Assembly (NCBI GenBank): GCA_963975155.1
Contig: CAXBFG010000008.1
Span: 1 to 64,000 of the forward strand
Length of the DNA stretch: 64,000 bases
Origin: UBA5109 sp963975155
GTDB lineage: Bacteria; Pseudomonadota; Gammaproteobacteria; Pseudomonadales; Pseudohongiellaceae
Direction: 5' to 3'
The translations under genes and the position numbers were made by a program. Numbering within the stretch: position 1 is the stretch's first letter; each line of letters starts with the position of its first letter. Under the pieces are notes generated by a model. It was not told where the DNA came from. It saw nothing but the letters and a program-made list of their open reading frames with translations, and did no database searches. Below, one piece after another: positions 8,290 through 16,845 of the stretch.

Positions 8290-8994
8290 ATGCTTAGGCA
8301 GTTACCGGTAAGTAAGGGCTTTCGTTTGCGTGGTGAAAATATGACGCGTTTGGAAGTTTTTTCTGACGCCGCCTTTGCTTTTGCTGTGACGACATTAGTT
8401 GTTACATCGGGAGAAATTCCCGGCAATTATGAAGAACTCATTATTGCACTGAAGAAAGTTCCCAGTTTCGTCTTAAGCTTTGCGCAAATTATTGTGTTCT
8501 GGATAACTCATCGATCCTGGAGTCGACGCTATGGACTCGAGGATTTCTGGACCACTTTACTCAGCATGAGCATGGTCTTTACAATCCTGGTTTATGTATT
8601 TCCCCTGCGTTTGATTTATTCCCTGTTTATTTCCTTTGTAGTTGCTCCGGGATGGTTTCCAGCTGAATTTGAAGCGACCAGTCAGCAGGATATATTGGGT
8701 TTATTCATCATCTATGGTATCGGATTTGCGATTTTGAGCGCTGTTCTTATGTTTTTATATTTGCGCTCATATCAGTGCAAACAAGCACTCGGACTAAATC
8801 ACTTCGAAAAAATATATACAAAAATGGGGATTGGTATTTGGGCAATTCAGTTATTTGCCGGACTGGCATCTGCGGGGATTGCATGGATGATGCCGATTAA
8901 TATTGCTATGTTTTCGCCATTTTTATATTTTCTGCTACCCATTGCGATTCCGATTTGTGTCAGGTATTACAGCAAACAGGCTGCTCTGTTATAG
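8290..8994 (+). CDS. TMEM175/DUF1211-family membrane protein, putative K+ channel
   Basis: About 234 residues from the ATG at 8290 (preceded by AAGAAG); the frame is open from 8254. The first membrane helix carries RLEVFSDAAFAFAVT, close to the TMEM175 family hallmark RxxxFSDAVFAIAxT whose hydrophobic residues line the potassium pore. Five or six hydrophobic segments follow, including an FWITHRSW stretch after helix 3, also typical of DUF1211. Bacterial members carry one six-helix repeat and assemble as tetramers. The gene lacks partners. Ion selectivity is known for the family but not shown here. Confidence 0.85.
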   Translation: MLRQLPVSKGFRLRGENMTRLEVFSDAAFAFAVTTLVVTSGEIPGNYEELIIALKKVPSFVLSFAQIIVFWITHRSWSRRYGLEDFWTTLLSMSMVFTILVYVFPLRLIYSLFISFVVAPGWFPAEFEATSQQDILGLFIIYGIGFAILSAVLMFLYLRSYQCKQALGLNHFEKIYTKMGIGIWAIQLFAGLASAGIAWMMPINIAMFSPFLYFLLPIAIPICVRYYSKQAALL

Positions 8995-9097
8995 ATAATA
9001 AAAATACAGACATCGCAAAATCATAAGATAGTTAAAGCCTTGAAACTGTTTTTATAGTAAATTCGTACAATACATTTTTTGTATACCAGTCGATACG

Positions 9098-10201
9098 ATG
9101 AATAAATCTTTTAAATCCGAATTTGATGAACCCCTCTGGGCGGTACCTTCATCTGTTTCTGATCGCCTGAAATCACAACAAAAAAATTCCGAATATACTG
9201 CCTTCGTATTCTGTGGCATTTATTGTGCAGTTGCCGTAATTTTCCTGACAATTTTTGGTGTAGCTGCACTACAGCGTGGAGAACAGATATATGCAGGTAT
9301 TATTTTAGGCTTTGCATTTGCAACGGCAGGCTCTTATGCCGCAATCTGGCTTTTGCATTATTATTTTCTGGCTAAACATATAACGGCTACTCTAATGGGT
9401 ATTCTGTGCCTGTACCTTTTCTATACGGGAGGCACAGAAGGTACTGGTCCTGTTTTTTATATGGTATTTCCGATGGTTGCTGTTTTTTTGCAAGGTTTCG
9501 CTATCGGGTCACTATATATAATAACCCTGACTATATTGACGATTTTAATTTACGCGACCTCAGCTTTTGGATTTGATAGAGAAATATATAGTTTTATATT
9601 CATATCGCGTATAGCAACGGTATATGCAATTACTGCATTTTTGGCTGCGTTCTATTCTTATTTTAAATTCCTCAATGAAAGAGAGTTATTGTTTATTAAT
9701 GAGGACCTGGAGCAACTCTCTTTTGCTGATCAAAACACAGGTATTGCTAACAGAAATTTAATGGGAAAATTGCTCAATACTGAATACAAGCGCTATCAAC
9801 GATATGGATTCAAATTTAGTTTGATGCTTATAGGTGTCAATTCATATACCAGAATTAAAAATCAATATGGCCAGGATGCAGGAGCAGCCTTTCTTAAAAA
9901 TGTCGCAGAATTATTACAGACTGTTTTGAGGGAGCCAGATATCCCAAGTTTGTGGGAAAGAGAAGAGTTTTTAATATTGATGCCTCATACAGGTCTTGAA
10001 AGCGCTCGCCTGGTTGCTTCACGCATAGTCAATAAAGTTGCCTCGCATCAATTTAAAATTGGCGTTCATACCGAATCGTCAACTGTAAGTGTGGGGCTTG
10101 TTGAAGTTAGTGGTGATGAGCTTGCATCAATCATTCAAAAGCTTGAGCTGTATTTGTATCAAGCTACAAAAGAACCTTCTGGCAATATTGTGAGTGGTTG
10201 A
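9098..10201 (+). CDS. Membrane protein with degenerate GGDEF domain
   Basis: 367 residues. Residues about 35-200 hold five or six transmembrane helices forming a putative sensor. The C-terminal half is a GGDEF-type domain, visible from DQNTGIANRNLMGKLL and FSLMLIGVNSYTRIKNQYGQDAG (I-site region and active-site helix). The GG(D/E)EF motif itself reads WEREEF near residue 287, so both glycines that bind GTP are gone. Diguanylate cyclase activity is therefore unlikely; a GTP- or c-di-GMP-sensing, or purely structural, role is more probable. A glycosyltransferase follows 62 bp downstream and may be co-transcribed. Confidence 0.85.
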   Translation: MNKSFKSEFDEPLWAVPSSVSDRLKSQQKNSEYTAFVFCGIYCAVAVIFLTIFGVAALQRGEQIYAGIILGFAFATAGSYAAIWLLHYYFLAKHITATLMGILCLYLFYTGGTEGTGPVFYMVFPMVAVFLQGFAIGSLYIITLTILTILIYATSAFGFDREIYSFIFISRIATVYAITAFLAAFYSYFKFLNERELLFINEDLEQLSFADQNTGIANRNLMGKLLNTEYKRYQRYGFKFSLMLIGVNSYTRIKNQYGQDAGAAFLKNVAELLQTVLREPDIPSLWEREEFLILMPHTGLESARLVASRIVNKVASHQFKIGVHTESSTVSVGLVEVSGDELASIIQKLELYLYQATKEPSGNIVSG

Positions 10202-10263
10202 AAATTAACTATTAACTACTGACAAATAATATATTAATTATTTCATTATCTTTGACATTACCT

Positions 10264-11238
10264 ATGGCATTTAATTGTTCGATAATTATCCCAAATTATA
10301 ATGGTGAAAAATTACTGCAAAGTAATCTTCCTTCTGTGATTTCTGAGAGTCAAAACTATAGTGGGAATTGTGAAATTATCATTGTGGATGATGCCTCAAG
10401 TGATAAAAGTGTCAAGCTGATCGCAGAGAAATTTCCACAGGTCCACCTGGTGCGACATGAAGTGAATATGGGTTTTGCAGAGGGAATAGCTTCCGGAGTA
10501 GCTGCTGCAAGTCATGAACTGGTTTTTTTATTAAATTCAGATGTTCAGTTGAAAGCGGGCTGTCTGAGTAAATTACAACTTCATTTTGAAAATCCAAACA
10601 CATTTGCTGTTAATCCGTTAATTCTCAATCAGGATGGTGAGGTTAGTCAAAGCTCCTGGACTCGTTCCGAATTCATGAGAGGGCATCTGAAATTAATTCC
10701 CTGGGATATTTCCGGGTTGGCTGAAATGCAAGATGAGAACCAACGATTTCTAACACTGTACTGTTCAGGTGGGTCAGTGATGATACGCAAGGCAATGTTT
10801 CAAAAGCTGGGTGGTTTTAACGAGTTGTATAAACCTTTTTATTATGAAGATTTTGATTTAGGGCTGAGAGCCTGGTATCAGGGCTGGCCTTCATTTTTTG
10901 CTCCGGATGCTGAAGTAGTGCATGCAGATAAGGGTACCATTGAGAACCATTTTAAATCAGATTTGATTAAAAGCACCCAGCGTAGGAATCGGTATTTATT
11001 GGAGTGGTCGCATTTCCCAATATCCCGAATTTTACTGTCTACTCTGCCAGCCAGCCTGTTGCAATTACTGGGTGAGTTAATATTACTAGATAAAAAAAAT
11101 GTAAAAGCATTTTTTGCTGCATTGACCAGGCTGAATCAAATTAAACGCTATAGAAAATCCTTGCGTGGTAAAAGCCTGTCCTTAGATAAAATAATTGCTT
11201 CGACAAGTTTAGAACTGCCCATAAAAAAGCCCCGTTAA
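10264..11238 (+). CDS. Family 2 glycosyltransferase
   Basis: 324 residues from the ATG at 10264; a TTG four codons upstream is also in frame. It has the GT-A fold signature: FNCSIIIPNYNGEKLL at the N terminus, IIIVDDASSDKS at the nucleotide-binding Asp, LLNSDVQL in the DxD position, and YYEDFDLGLRAW with the catalytic-base ED motif. The type resembles rhamnosyl or galactofuranosyl transferases acting on polysaccharides at the cytoplasmic face of the inner membrane. No other polysaccharide genes are nearby, so the acceptor is unknown. Its stop codon lies inside the terminator hairpin. Confidence 0.88.
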   Translation: MAFNCSIIIPNYNGEKLLQSNLPSVISESQNYSGNCEIIIVDDASSDKSVKLIAEKFPQVHLVRHEVNMGFAEGIASGVAAASHELVFLLNSDVQLKAGCLSKLQLHFENPNTFAVNPLILNQDGEVSQSSWTRSEFMRGHLKLIPWDISGLAEMQDENQRFLTLYCSGGSVMIRKAMFQKLGGFNELYKPFYYEDFDLGLRAWYQGWPSFFAPDAEVVHADKGTIENHFKSDLIKSTQRRNRYLLEWSHFPISRILLSTLPASLLQLLGELILLDKKNVKAFFAALTRLNQIKRYRKSLRGKSLSLDKIIASTSLELPIKKPR

Positions 11239-11250
11239 CGGGGCTTTTTT
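11223..11250. terminator. Bidirectional intrinsic terminator
   Basis: Perfect palindrome with stem GCCCCGTTAACGGGGC flanked by six A on the left and six T on the right, so it can end transcription from both sides. It sits between the convergent glycosyltransferase and exported methyltransferase genes and covers the former's stop codon. Confidence 0.92.
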
Positions 11251-11266
11251 ATGCTCTGGTTTAAGC

Positions 11267-11974
11267 TTACATTGCAGGTTTACGGATAACGAAAAGAAAG
11301 CGATCGGAGTTTCTTCCGAGGATAGGCTCAAAACCACCCGAAGGGTGGGTATGGTCATCTGCATTATTTCTGAGTAGATTGGATTCTTCCAGGATTTCAA
11401 AGTCGGAAGCTTCCAGCCAGCCTCGTACAACATCAATGGGTATGCGGTGTAATTGACTGTTATCTATGGATGGGTCTCCAATGTGGTCGATTACCGCTAC
11501 AACACCGCCAGGTTTCATCATGGTATAGATTTGCTGAAAGTATGCTGCAGATCTTTCTGCGTTGTTGTGGTGAATATTCAGGGCTGTTATTGCAACATCT
11601 GCGCTATTAGCAGCTACTTCGCTCAACTGACTGATAACTTGTACATTGTTCATAGCCGCAATATCGGCAGGCGTCTCGCCACTGCGACCTCCTGGAGCCT
11701 GAGAGATGACAGTGCCATTCTCGCCTACGGCTGCTGCTAGTACCCGGGTCCACCAGCCACCAGCAGCGCCGATATCCACCACAGTCATGCCTGCTTCTAC
11801 ATCCAGAAGCTCTATGACCTGAACTGGATGACGTGCACCATCCCGGATTTTATCTTCCATAGGTCGTGAATCTGCAGCAAGTTTCTCGACAAAGTCCGGC
11901 GCTACAGCAAATGCACTGGACATGATTCCGGCCAGGCACAGACTTAGTCCGGTATTTTTAATTATTGAAATCAT
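11267..11974 (-). CDS. Exported class I SAM-methyltransferase-like protein
   Basis: 235 residues with a clear signal peptide (MISIIKNTGLSLCLAGIMSS, cleavage near AFA-VA at residue 23). The mature part is a class I Rossmann methyltransferase: motif I VVDIGAAGGWW (65-75), a post-I region, and MMKPGGVVAVIDH as motif V/VI. Proteins of this kind (predicted methyltransferases with leader peptides) are common in gammaproteobacteria. The leader implies a periplasmic location, where S-adenosylmethionine is not expected, so either the leader is an anchor or the fold has been reused. Single gene, convergent with the glycosyltransferase. Confidence 0.85.
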   Translation of the reverse strand: MISIIKNTGLSLCLAGIMSSAFAVAPDFVEKLAADSRPMEDKIRDGARHPVQVIELLDVEAGMTVVDIGAAGGWWTRVLAAAVGENGTVISQAPGGRSGETPADIAAMNNVQVISQLSEVAANSADVAITALNIHHNNAERSAAYFQQIYTMMKPGGVVAVIDHIGDPSIDNSQLHRIPIDVVRGWLEASDFEILEESNLLRNNADDHTHPSGGFEPILGRNSDRFLFVIRKPAM

Positions 11975-12410
11975 GGTGTTTCCTCTTTATCAGCTTACCT
12001 AAGTTTATTGGACAAATATAAATAATTTGCTATCCAGCTTAACAAACTAGTAAGAAGTTAACTAATCTCAAATTGTGCAAAAAAATAGAATTGTAGTAAA
12101 AATTTATACAAGAACTGATGCACGATAATTGTTAAAACAAAATAAATTAAAAAGCCTGAATTTGGATAACCTTATTTATACACTTTTTATCAATGTAAAA
12201 TATATTTGCTCGCTTCTTTCCTCTCGATAAGTACGGATACTTTTAATGAATAAATTTTAAATACCAAATAGTGCGCTGTTATTGGCACTAGCCCAGAAAG
12301 CTTGTTTTCCATATTTTCTCTATATGGGCTTTGTTGACATTTATAGGTCGCTTATACAAACTGCCAGGTCATTAAAGGGTAGAGCGATTATATTAATGGG
12401 CAGGTTTGTG
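11975..12410. other. AT-rich intergenic region without genes
   Basis: Very AT-rich divergent spacer upstream of the exported methyltransferase (minus) and the tannase gene (plus). The tannase frame is open from 12282, but that stretch would put 43 unlikely residues before the signal peptide. No RNA gene or convincing promoter seen. Confidence 0.4.
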
Positions 12411-13895
12411 ATGAAGTTTATTTTAAAAGCTTCTTTGATTATGGCAGGACTATTTTATTCTGTACTTGTTCAGGCTCAGGAACCAGAATTATCGTGTGAA
12501 ACTCTTGCCTCAAAGACGATAACTAATGGAAATATTTCCAGTGCCGAGTTGATACCTGCTGGAGATTTTGATGCAAGCGGTTCACGGGCGAGTAGTATTT
12601 ATAAGGATCTTGGAGCATTTTGCAGGATCAGCGCAATACTCTCTCCAGTTCAAGGTTCCAATATTCATATTGAAGTCTGGATGCCTGTTCAGAACTGGAA
12701 TTCCAAACTGGTTGCAGTAGGCAATGGTGGTTTAGCCGGAACAGTCAGCCATGATGCGATGGCAGAAGCAGTTGTGGAAGGTTTTGCAGCAGTCAGCACA
12801 GACACCGGGCACGTAGGCGGGGACCCTGCATTTCTGGAAAATGAAGTGCTGTTAACGGATTTTGCCCATCGGGCAATTCATGAAATGACTGTGGCGGCTA
12901 AAGCTCTGGTTACTGACTATTATTCCAGCAGCCCGCGCTTTACTTATTTCAATGGGTGTTCAACTGGAGGTCGGCAGGCATTAACTGCTGTACAGCGATA
13001 CCCGACTGATTTTGATGGTGTTGTTGCCGGTGCACCAGCTAACTCGACTTTGCGAATGACCATGCAACAACTTTGGAACAGCCGCATCGTTAATGATACG
13101 GCCGGACTGGAGTTGGGAATAGAAGATTTCAGCTTGCTAAATAATGCAGTGATGGCTGCATGTGATGCTTTGGATGGTTTGCAGGATGGAATAATCGAGA
13201 ATCCGTCAATCTGTATGGCCGATCCGATCGCCGTGGACGGGCTGAGTGGCTTGGAAGTGGAAGCCTTAAGAAAGATTTATCAGGGGGCCGTAAACCCTGA
13301 AAGCGGAGAAATTATATATCCGGGTTTTGCCAAAGGAAGCGAGCTTGGCTGGACAGCCATGGTCAATCGACGACCTTTTGGCTATTCCAACGATATGCAA
13401 AGTTATGTAGTTAACCAGGATCCTGAATGGGATTTCCTGAATCTGGATTTTGCCAGAGACCTGAGTGTACTGGATAGCCGCTTGAACGCTTTAGGGATTC
13501 AGGCAATAGACCCGGATATCAGTGAGTTTATCAATCATGGTGGTAAATTGCTGCTTTATCATGGCTGGAATGATCCGCTCATATCGCCATTTAATACAAT
13601 TAATTATTACCAGCAGGTGCAAGCCAGCCTGGGATCTGATGCCAATAATGCGGTGAGCCTGTTTATGATGCCCGCTGTGAATCATTGTCGTGGAGGCAAT
13701 GGCTTCGATAGCTGGAGTAAATTGGAGGTTATAGATAGTTGGCGAGAAAGCGGTATTAAACCGCAAAGTATCGAGGCTGCGCACATTGAAAACGAAGCTA
13801 CAATTACTACCAGGCCACTTTGTGCTTATCCGGGAATTGCAATATATACTGGTAACGGCAGTTCTGACTCCGCAACCAGTTTTCAGTGTCAGTAG
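12411..13895 (+). CDS. Tannase/feruloyl esterase family protein
   Basis: I start at the ATG at 12411, which gives a textbook signal peptide (MKFILKASLIMAGLFYSVLV, then QAQE). The 494-residue protein belongs to the tannase and feruloyl esterase family, which hydrolyses esters of aromatic acids such as gallate or ferulate. The catalytic triad is visible: Ser184 in GCSTGG, Asp388 in HGWNDP and His425 in VNHCRGG. The Cys next to the Ser and the Cys next to the His form the family's conserved disulfide. It should act in the periplasm or outside. The downstream hydroquinone reductase would fit aromatic metabolism, but that is inference. Confidence 0.92.
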   Translation: MKFILKASLIMAGLFYSVLVQAQEPELSCETLASKTITNGNISSAELIPAGDFDASGSRASSIYKDLGAFCRISAILSPVQGSNIHIEVWMPVQNWNSKLVAVGNGGLAGTVSHDAMAEAVVEGFAAVSTDTGHVGGDPAFLENEVLLTDFAHRAIHEMTVAAKALVTDYYSSSPRFTYFNGCSTGGRQALTAVQRYPTDFDGVVAGAPANSTLRMTMQQLWNSRIVNDTAGLELGIEDFSLLNNAVMAACDALDGLQDGIIENPSICMADPIAVDGLSGLEVEALRKIYQGAVNPESGEIIYPGFAKGSELGWTAMVNRRPFGYSNDMQSYVVNQDPEWDFLNLDFARDLSVLDSRLNALGIQAIDPDISEFINHGGKLLLYHGWNDPLISPFNTINYYQQVQASLGSDANNAVSLFMMPAVNHCRGGNGFDSWSKLEVIDSWRESGIKPQSIEAAHIENEATITTRPLCAYPGIAIYTGNGSSDSATSFQCQ

Positions 13896-13971
13896 GACAA
13901 TAAAATCATACATTATTAATGGCTGCCTTCTATTGATCAGGTAGGAAGTGGCTTTTTATTGAGGAGAAATC

Positions 13972-14937
13972 ATGGGTTTATTAGTAAAAGGGGAATGGCA
14001 TACAGATTGGTATGATACTGAATCTTCGGGCGGGGAGTTTGTTCGGACAGATGCACAATATAGAAATGCAATCGGGGACCCTGAGTATCCTGCGGAAGCA
14101 GGGCGTTATCATCTCTTTGTTTCGCTGGCCTGTCCCTGGGCGCATCGTACATTGATATTCCGAAAGCTCAAAAAACTTGAAGATATAATTGGTGTCACCG
14201 TTGTAGATGCAGAAATGCTTGAGCATGGGTGGGTATTAAGTGATAAAGAAAGCCTCAAACACGGTTACCAGGTATGTCCGATCCCCGGTATTCAATATAT
14301 GTACGAGGTCTATACCACCCAACAGAAGGATTATTCGGGTCGAGTTACGGTTCCTGTACTGTGGGATAAAAAAACCAACACCATAGTCTGCAACGAATCT
14401 TCCGAGATTATTCGCATGCTCAACAGCAGCTTTAATGAACTCACTGACGTCGCTACTGATTATTACCCCGAAGCTATGCGCAGCAGCATTGATGAGATCA
14501 ACGAGCTGGTTTACCACAAAATTAATAATGGCGTGTATAAATGTGGCTTTGCAACTAAACAGGATGTTTACGAAAAACACTATGAGAACCTGTTCGAAGC
14601 CATGGACAAGGTGGAAGAGATTCTGGGGCGGCAAGCCTATATCGCCGGTCCGCAAATCACAGAGGCTGACTGGCGCTTATTTACAACTTTGATTCGTTTT
14701 GATTGTGTTTATTTTGGCCATTTTAAGACCAATAAAAAACGTATTGAGGATTATCCTAATATGTCGAATTATGTCCGTGAGCTATATCAAGTGCCAGGCG
14801 TCAAGGAAAGCGTCAGTTTCAGGCATATCAAGGTACATTATTATTACAGTCACGATATGATTAATCCGACCCAGGTTGTACCCGCAGGTCCGGAAATTGA
14901 CTATGAACGACCACATGACAGGGCAAGATTTGAGTAA
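13972..14937 (+). CDS. yqjG: Glutathionyl-hydroquinone reductase (Xi-class GST)
   Basis: 321 residues starting after a good ribosome binding site (GAGGAG). The active-site motif SLACPWAHRT with Cys54 marks the Xi-class glutathione transferases, which reductively remove glutathione from glutathionyl-hydroquinones. The N-terminal GEWHTDWYDTESSGGEF and the C-terminal ITEADWRLFTTLIRFD are characteristic, and the length fits E. coli YqjG (328). It is cytoplasmic. It follows the tannase-family esterase by about 75 bp on the same strand, which may reflect shared handling of phenolics. Confidence 0.93.
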   Translation: MGLLVKGEWHTDWYDTESSGGEFVRTDAQYRNAIGDPEYPAEAGRYHLFVSLACPWAHRTLIFRKLKKLEDIIGVTVVDAEMLEHGWVLSDKESLKHGYQVCPIPGIQYMYEVYTTQQKDYSGRVTVPVLWDKKTNTIVCNESSEIIRMLNSSFNELTDVATDYYPEAMRSSIDEINELVYHKINNGVYKCGFATKQDVYEKHYENLFEAMDKVEEILGRQAYIAGPQITEADWRLFTTLIRFDCVYFGHFKTNKKRIEDYPNMSNYVRELYQVPGVKESVSFRHIKVHYYYSHDMINPTQVVPAGPEIDYERPHDRARFE

Positions 14938-15323
14938 TCAGTAATTCGGGAATATTGAAACTGTTATTTGTGATTTCAGCCAGGGTCCTAATTCAACGCA
15001 GCAAACACTGATTTTTTAAAATTATTGGTCATTTTGATGAATGCAGGACAGGCCATGTCCTGGACCAGGTTAGTCTGCTGATTATCATGCAGGTAAGGGT
15101 ATTGTCGCAAATTTCTATCTTGTTGAAATAAAAGGAAATTTAAGTATTTTTCTGGTGAAAATATTGAATTGTGCAACTATTCTGCATATTGCTGTTTTCA
15201 CTGAAAATTTGTTGCAGTTTGATGTCACATTCGTAATAATCGAGAAAGATTTAAAGATAGCAAAGATTTTTAGAACACAAATAAAAGAATTTTAAAGAAA
15301 TTTATAGGTAAGGGGGTTACACA
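14938..15323. other. Intergenic region with nested palindromes
   Basis: A 386-bp spacer. It holds CAGGACA-GGCCA-TGTCCTG (15044-15062) overlapping CCTGGACCAGG (15059-15069), which might be an operator or a small hairpin. No convincing gene; a 62-codon minus frame here looks spurious. Confidence 0.3.
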
Positions 15324-16673
15324 ATGTTTATCACAAAGAAACACCTAGCGAGACGTACAGTATTAAAAGGCGCCGGTGTAACAATGGGCTTGCCTATGCT
15401 GGAAGCTATGATACCTGCGGCTAGTGCACAGAATGCTGCTGATCCACAGCTTAGAGCAGCATTTGTTTATACACCTCATGGTGTGATTCTTGATGAATGG
15501 GTGCCTACCAGTGAAGGCGCTGATTATGAAATGACTCCTATCCTGAAGCCACTGGAACCATTCCGGGATCAGATGCAAGTCTTCAGTAATATGAAGCTGA
15601 ACACTAATAATACCACTGGTTCTGGACATGCGACTTCAAGTTGTACATGGATGAGCGGAGCGGTAGCTAAGGACACTTCTGGTGCTGATGTAGAAGCTGG
15701 TAAAACTATTGACCAGATGATCGCAGACCATATTGGACAAGATACTCCTTTGCCTTCTATTGAATTGGCGATTGAGGATTCAGGTCACATGATTGGTGCT
15801 TGTGATGGTACAAGTAGCTGTTCATATATCAACAGTATTTCCTGGAAGGAAGCTACGCAACCATTACCAATGGAAATTAACCCACGTATTATTTTCGAGC
15901 GTATGTTCGGATATGGCTCAACAACTGAAGAGCGTCTGGTGCGTGCTCAAACTGATAAGAGCTTACTGGATTCAATCATGGTTTCTGCAGCCAGCATGGA
16001 AAGCAGACTTGGTATCCGTGACCAGCAGCGTATCAATGACTTCCTTGAGAATGTCCGTGAAGTTGAGCGTCGTATCGGCAATCTGGAAAATCGCATGAGA
16101 GAGCAAGGTTCTAACCTGGCATCTGCGCCTGTTGAGATTCCTGAGTTGTATGATGATCACGTCCGAGCACAGTTTGACCTGATGACTCTGGCTTTCCAGA
16201 CAGATACCAGCCGGGTTGTTTCGTTAATGCTTTCACGTGAGTTGAATCAGCGTACTTATCCTCAGATTGGTGTGCCTGAGCAGCATCACGGTGTTTCTCA
16301 CCACGGTTACAATGCTGAAAGAATGGCCTTACATGCATTAATTAATACTTATCATGTAAAACTGTTCTCTGATTACTTTGTTGCCAACCTGGCGAGTATT
16401 GATGATATCAACGGTAGTCTCTTAGATAACAGTATCATTATGTATGGTGCTGGTATGGGAGATGGTAACGTACATAGTAAAGATCCATTGTCTAACATTA
16501 TTGTTGGTGGTGGTGCTGGTCAGCTTAGAAGCGGACATCATACCGATGTTATCAGCCCTAATGGTGAAACTACTCCAAATGCTAACCTGATGTTGAGCGT
16601 TCTGGATGTTGCTGGTATTCACCTTGATGAGCTGAATTTCAGTAACGGTAGAATCCAGATTACTAAAGCTTAA
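15324..16673 (+). CDS. Tat-exported DUF1552 protein
   Basis: 449 residues. The N terminus ARRTVLKGAG (twin Arg at 10-11), then a hydrophobic stretch ending in AASAQ, is a twin-arginine signal, so the protein is folded in the cytoplasm and exported to the periplasm. The rest matches DUF1552: FVYTPHGVILDEWVPT, HATSSCTWMSG, GVSHHGY and an NIIVGGGAG stretch near the C terminus, a fold related to the alkaline-phosphatase/sulfatase-like DUF1501 group. DUF1552 genes usually lie next to a DUF1592/DUF1588/DUF1587/DUF1595 c-type-cytochrome gene; none is here. Function unknown. A GGGGG-containing ribosome binding site precedes the start. Confidence 0.88.
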   Translation: MFITKKHLARRTVLKGAGVTMGLPMLEAMIPAASAQNAADPQLRAAFVYTPHGVILDEWVPTSEGADYEMTPILKPLEPFRDQMQVFSNMKLNTNNTTGSGHATSSCTWMSGAVAKDTSGADVEAGKTIDQMIADHIGQDTPLPSIELAIEDSGHMIGACDGTSSCSYINSISWKEATQPLPMEINPRIIFERMFGYGSTTEERLVRAQTDKSLLDSIMVSAASMESRLGIRDQQRINDFLENVREVERRIGNLENRMREQGSNLASAPVEIPELYDDHVRAQFDLMTLAFQTDTSRVVSLMLSRELNQRTYPQIGVPEQHHGVSHHGYNAERMALHALINTYHVKLFSDYFVANLASIDDINGSLLDNSIIMYGAGMGDGNVHSKDPLSNIIVGGGAGQLRSGHHTDVISPNGETTPNANLMLSVLDVAGIHLDELNFSNGRIQITKA

Positions 16674-16697
16674 TCAGTAATACTTAAGTAAGATACT

Positions 16698-16736
16698 AAA
16701 GCCCGTTATGCCTTAGGCATAACGGGCTTTTCTTTT
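16698..16736 (+). terminator. Intrinsic terminator after DUF1552 gene
   Basis: Stem GCCCGTTATGCC/GGCATAACGGGC (16701-16727) with a 3-nt TTA loop, followed by TTTTCTTTT. Strong Rho-independent terminator that insulates phoB. Confidence 0.92.
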
Positions 16737-16781
16737 GCGTGAAACAATCGTATAACAATCATATATAGTGCTGGTTTAGCG

Positions 16782-16799
16782 TTTTCATCTTATTGTAAT
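16782..16799 (+). promoter_or_regulatory. Possible degenerate Pho box before phoB
   Basis: TTTTCAT-CTTA-TTGTAAT matches the two 7-mers of the Pho box consensus CTGTCAT-N4-CTGTCAT at 10 of 14 positions. A TATTAA minus-10-like hexamer follows 9 bp later (16809-16814). It would fit PhoB autoregulation, but the match is weak. Confidence 0.35.
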
Positions 16800-16845
16800 A
16801 TTTACTCTATTAAATACTCCCTGCATATTAAGAAAAGGAGCAAAC

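Noticed and set aside
14988..15176. 62-codon minus-strand frame in the spacer before the DUF1552 gene
   Set aside because: No ribosome binding site or recognisable motif, and composition unlike neighbouring genes.
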